From positions 1 to 30,715 of the forward strand of contig CAMUNZ010000006.1 of the NCBI GenBank assembly GCA_947090385.1: a stretch of DNA of 30,715 nt. The letters run 5' to 3'. Origin of the DNA: an uncultured Campylobacter sp. (GTDB lineage: Bacteria; Campylobacterota; Campylobacteria; Campylobacterales; Campylobacteraceae). The translations under genes were made by a program, and so were the position numbers. Positions 28,491 through 30,715 of the stretch are shown piece after piece. The notes below the pieces were generated by a model. It had not been told where the DNA came from. It worked only from the letters and a program-made list of their open reading frames with translations, and did no database searches. Every line of letters starts with the position of its first letter. Within the stretch, counting starts at the first letter, position 1.

Positions 28491-28552
28491 TATAATGTTT
28501 ATAAAATTATTAGGCTCTGTGTGAAACTTGTGGCTTAAACAAGAAATATAAT
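28491..28552 (+). promoter_or_regulatory. Two -10 boxes before the restriction-modification gene
   Basis: TATAAT occurs at 28491-28496 and again at 28547-28552. The first would give a leader of about 60 bases; the second would start transcription within two or three bases of the ATG, giving an almost leaderless mRNA. No strong ribosome site precedes the ATG (GGTG only). The pair could allow two expression levels after entry into a new host. Confidence 0.55.
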
Positions 28553-28561
28553 GGTGTAAAT

Positions 28562-30535
28562 ATGAAAAAATTTACTTTTGTTGATTTGTTTGCTGGCATT
28601 GGTGGTTTTCATTTGGCTATGGATAGCTTAGGTGGAGAATGTGTTTTTGCATCAGAAATTGATAAGTATGCTAGGAAAACTTATGAATATAATTTCAAGA
28701 AGCTAAATAAGAAATTATTTGAAAATGAATTATTTAATGATGATATTCGAAAAATAAGCCCATTCGAATTACCTGATTTTGATGTTCTTTGTGCTGGTTT
28801 TCCATGCCAACCATTTAGTCAAGCTGGTTATAAACGTGGCTTTAATGATGCACATAAGTCAGAGCGTGGTAATTTGTTTTTTAATATTGTTGAAATACTT
28901 AAAGCAAAAAAGCCAAAAGCTTTTTTCCTAGAAAATGTTCGTGGTATAGTTAATCACGATAATGGTAAAACATTTAGAGTTATTAATGGTATTTTAGAAA
29001 AGGAATTAGGATATAGCTTTTACTTTCAAATAATTAAAGCTTCCGATTTTGGGTTGCCACAGTTAAGACCAAGAGCTTTTATGATTGGTTTTAGAAACGA
29101 TACTATTCAAGATGGTTTTTCTTTTCCAAGACCTATTCCACTTAAATTTACAATGTCGGATGTATGGCAAGGTAATTGCAGTAGGGAAATTGGATATACT
29201 TTGCGTGTAGGTGGACGTGGTTCTAAAATTGATGATAGACGAAATTGGGATAGATATTTAGTTGATGGGGAAATTAAACAAATAATGCCACAACAAGCAA
29301 AAAAAATGCAAGGCTTTCCAAGTGATTTTGAATTTCCTGTTTCAAAAGTTGAAGCAATGAAACAACTAGGAAATAGCGTAGCTATCGACGCTGTAAAAGC
29401 TTGTGGAAAACAACTTGTTGATTATATGTTTTTATTAGACAAAACCAATAGGGAGAACAATGTGTTAAAAAAACAAAAGAACAAAGGCGAATGGAGTGAA
29501 ATATACTCTTTTTTAAAACTAATAAACGACAAAAAGATATTTCTAGCAGACAAAGAGCTTAATCCAAAATCTGATTTTTTTAGTATCACCAAAGTAACTA
29601 CTTTAAATATAGACCACTCATGCTATATAAGTGAAAATGATATTGTTGAAGTTGAAAATAAAAAAACAAAAGAAAAAAATAAAGTTAAAGTTTCAGATTT
29701 TCTTAATACCGATATTATGAAGCAACTTGCTGCTTATATAAGTAATGGACAAGGTTCAACATTTGATATTCCTCTTTTTAATATTATAAGTAATAAATTA
29801 GGTGTAGCCCTAATTAAAGGTGGAAATTCAAATCAAAAAGCAGATATTGTTTTGGATATGAAAAAAAATGGAGTAATGACTTATTGTGATGAAGGGTTTG
29901 GCATTAAGTCCTATTTGGGAAGTTTGCCAACATTGCTTAACGCTTCTGGCAATACAAATTTTGTATTCAAGGTTCAAGGATTGCCTATAGCACAGTTAGA
30001 TTGTATAAATTCAATTGATACAAAAACAAAAGTAAAAGACCGCATAAGTGCCATATACAAAAATGGTGGTTCTCTTTGCTTTGAAAAAATAGAACAAACA
30101 ACAATGGCTTATAATCTCAATTTGATTGACAGCATAATACCAGAGCTAGTTTCGTTTATGTTAATTGAATTTTATAAAAATAGATATAGCAATATAGATG
30201 AAAATCTAAAACAAGTATATGAAAAGTTCAGTAAAAAATTTGGAACAGATTTAAATGGCTTAAAAATTAAAGTAAAACGACTGCTTGTGGCTATTTTGCT
30301 GGGTTTTTTTGCAGGAACAAAATGGGATGGTAAATACCTAGCCAATGGAACAATTGTTATAAAAAGTGATGGCGAACAAGTTGTATATCATATTACTGAT
30401 TTAGAAACATTAGAAAACTATTTATTTGAAAATATTCGCTTTGATACACCATCTACAACAAGGCATAGGTATGGTTCAATTTTTACAGAAAATGGCGAGT
30501 TGTTTTTTAAATTGAATTTGCAGTTAAGATTTTAA
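28562..30535 (+). CDS. Fused C5-cytosine methyltransferase and HpaII-type restriction enzyme
   Basis: Residues 1-290 are a compact DNA C5-methyltransferase: motif I FVDLFAGIGGF (6-16), catalytic Cys82 in PCQPFSQ, motif VI ENVRG (124), QLRPR (167), target region with YTLRVGGRGSKIDDRRNWDR, and motif X GNSVA (270). From about residue 295 the chain continues as a HpaII-family endonuclease: KNKGEWSEIYSFLKLI, ISNGQGSTFDIPLFNIISNK, GIKSYLGSLPTLLNASGNTN (about 447-466). The predicted target is CCGG. AGGGAGA lies five bases before an in-frame GTG at 29462 (residue 301), so a free 357-residue nuclease could also be made. It has its own promoter and terminator. Such one-chain C5-type systems are rare. 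Confidence 0.85.
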   Translation: MKKFTFVDLFAGIGGFHLAMDSLGGECVFASEIDKYARKTYEYNFKKLNKKLFENELFNDDIRKISPFELPDFDVLCAGFPCQPFSQAGYKRGFNDAHKSERGNLFFNIVEILKAKKPKAFFLENVRGIVNHDNGKTFRVINGILEKELGYSFYFQIIKASDFGLPQLRPRAFMIGFRNDTIQDGFSFPRPIPLKFTMSDVWQGNCSREIGYTLRVGGRGSKIDDRRNWDRYLVDGEIKQIMPQQAKKMQGFPSDFEFPVSKVEAMKQLGNSVAIDAVKACGKQLVDYMFLLDKTNRENNVLKKQKNKGEWSEIYSFLKLINDKKIFLADKELNPKSDFFSITKVTTLNIDHSCYISENDIVEVENKKTKEKNKVKVSDFLNTDIMKQLAAYISNGQGSTFDIPLFNIISNKLGVALIKGGNSNQKADIVLDMKKNGVMTYCDEGFGIKSYLGSLPTLLNASGNTNFVFKVQGLPIAQLDCINSIDTKTKVKDRISAIYKNGGSLCFEKIEQTTMAYNLNLIDSIIPELVSFMLIEFYKNRYSNIDENLKQVYEKFSKKFGTDLNGLKIKVKRLLVAILLGFFAGTKWDGKYLANGTIVIKSDGEQVVYHITDLETLENYLFENIRFDTPSTTRHRYGSIFTENGELFFKLNLQLRF

Positions 30536-30559
30536 AATACAAAAATCAAAAATAATTTA

Positions 30560-30592
30560 AAATTTAAAGTGTCAATTCGGCACTTTAAATTT
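30560..30592. terminator. Strong intrinsic terminator after the restriction-modification gene
   Basis: AAATTTAAAGTG/CACTTTAAATTT is a perfect 12-base stem, extended by a T-G and a C-G pair to a five-base loop, and followed rightwards by TTTT. Leftwards it is preceded by A-rich sequence, so it may act in both directions and isolate the cargo gene from the rha fragment beyond. Confidence 0.85.
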
Positions 30593-30620
30593 TTTCTTTA
30601 TCTTTTTTTTACACTTTAAG

Positions 30621-30683
30621 CTAGTTTTCAAGTATAAAAAAATTATTTTTGTAATATTTTTTTATCAAAACTAAAGCACTCAT
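30621..30683 (-). pseudogene. Truncated third rha start
   Basis: Reading leftwards from ATG at 30683 (AAGGA upstream) the frame gives MSALVLI, identical to the start of rha copy 2. It then turns into unrelated KKYYKNNFFILEN and a stop at 30621. About 26 bases around the start match 6514-6540 with one change. The break near 30662 marks where rha sequence is replaced by the flank of the restriction-modification unit. Confidence 0.65.
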
Positions 30684-30715
30684 TTTCTATCCTTTTTAGT
30701 TTTGTAAATCCAAAC
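30680..30715 (-). CDS. C-terminus of a third peptide B, cut by window edge
   Basis: The frame is open from the window edge and reads VWIYKTKKDRK, with TGA overlapping the truncated rha ATG (ATGA). Ending and overlap match peptide B of cassette 2 (LTKGKK). The rest of the cassette should lie to the right of the window. Confidence 0.4.
   Translation of the reverse strand, partial: VWIYKTKKDRK

Noticed and set aside
1..30715. Depletion of CCGG as evidence of long exposure to the HpaII-type enzyme
   Set aside because: At least eight sites are present, and the low G+C makes few sites expected anyway; I could not compute a reliable ratio.
1..30715. CRISPR arrays, tRNA or rRNA genes, insertion sequences
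   Set aside because: I saw no regularly spaced repeats, tRNA-like arms, rRNA motifs or transposase genes; the repeats found are promoter-linked palindromes or paralogous genes.

Overview
The window is most of an integrated temperate, siphovirus-like prophage. The host is very probably a Campylobacter or close relative: the DNA is strongly A+T-rich, promoters have TATAAT or TGnTATAAT -10 boxes, and the gene families (Rha, AntA, DinD, YopX, ERF, an S24 repressor) are typical of Campylobacter prophages. This is inferred from composition and gene content, not from a search. The integrase is cut by the left edge. A third copy of a regulatory cassette is cut by the right edge, so neither attachment site is visible.

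Layout. Positions 1-729 hold the integrase, reading right. Positions 730-8336 are a leftward early region: a xis-like regulator, SSB, a YqaJ-type exonuclease, AntA, two Rha regulators, DinD, YopX, two paralogous small HTH proteins, ERF annealase and a small acidic protein. A cleavable CI-like S24 repressor (8464-9147) diverges from it across TTACTT/AAGTAA operator-like repeats. After an A+T-rich gap, 9439-12502 reads right and carries replication genes, a D12-type adenine methylase and a RusA-type resolvase. Positions 12492-28440 are a closely packed late block: both terminase subunits, a Mor-like protein, the major capsid protein, lysis genes (endolysin, two overlapping spanin subunits, a holin candidate), tail tube, tail chaperones with a probable -1 frameshift, tape measure and tail-tip proteins. 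No portal, prohead protease or neck gene is recognisable. A small membrane-protein gene on the opposite strand, with its own promoter, interrupts the tail genes at 18758-19018.

The right end (28491-30592) is a self-contained cargo unit: promoter, one 657-residue protein joining a C5-cytosine methyltransferase to a HpaII-type nuclease, and a strong terminator. It abuts a rha gene broken after seven codons.

The most unusual structure is a cassette in the early region, present twice and partly a third time. Reading leftwards, each copy has a small HTH gene, a hairpin, a perfect TTGACA-17-TATAAT promoter, a 5'-terminal stem-loop, a 25-28 residue hydrophobic peptide (A), a second 25-26 residue membrane peptide (B) and rha. 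In both full copies a sequence at the start of peptide A can pair with one just after its stop, and an opposite-strand TGGTAWAAT promoter lies just beyond. The arms differ in sequence but keep their positions. This resembles type I toxin-antitoxin loci and appears unannotated.
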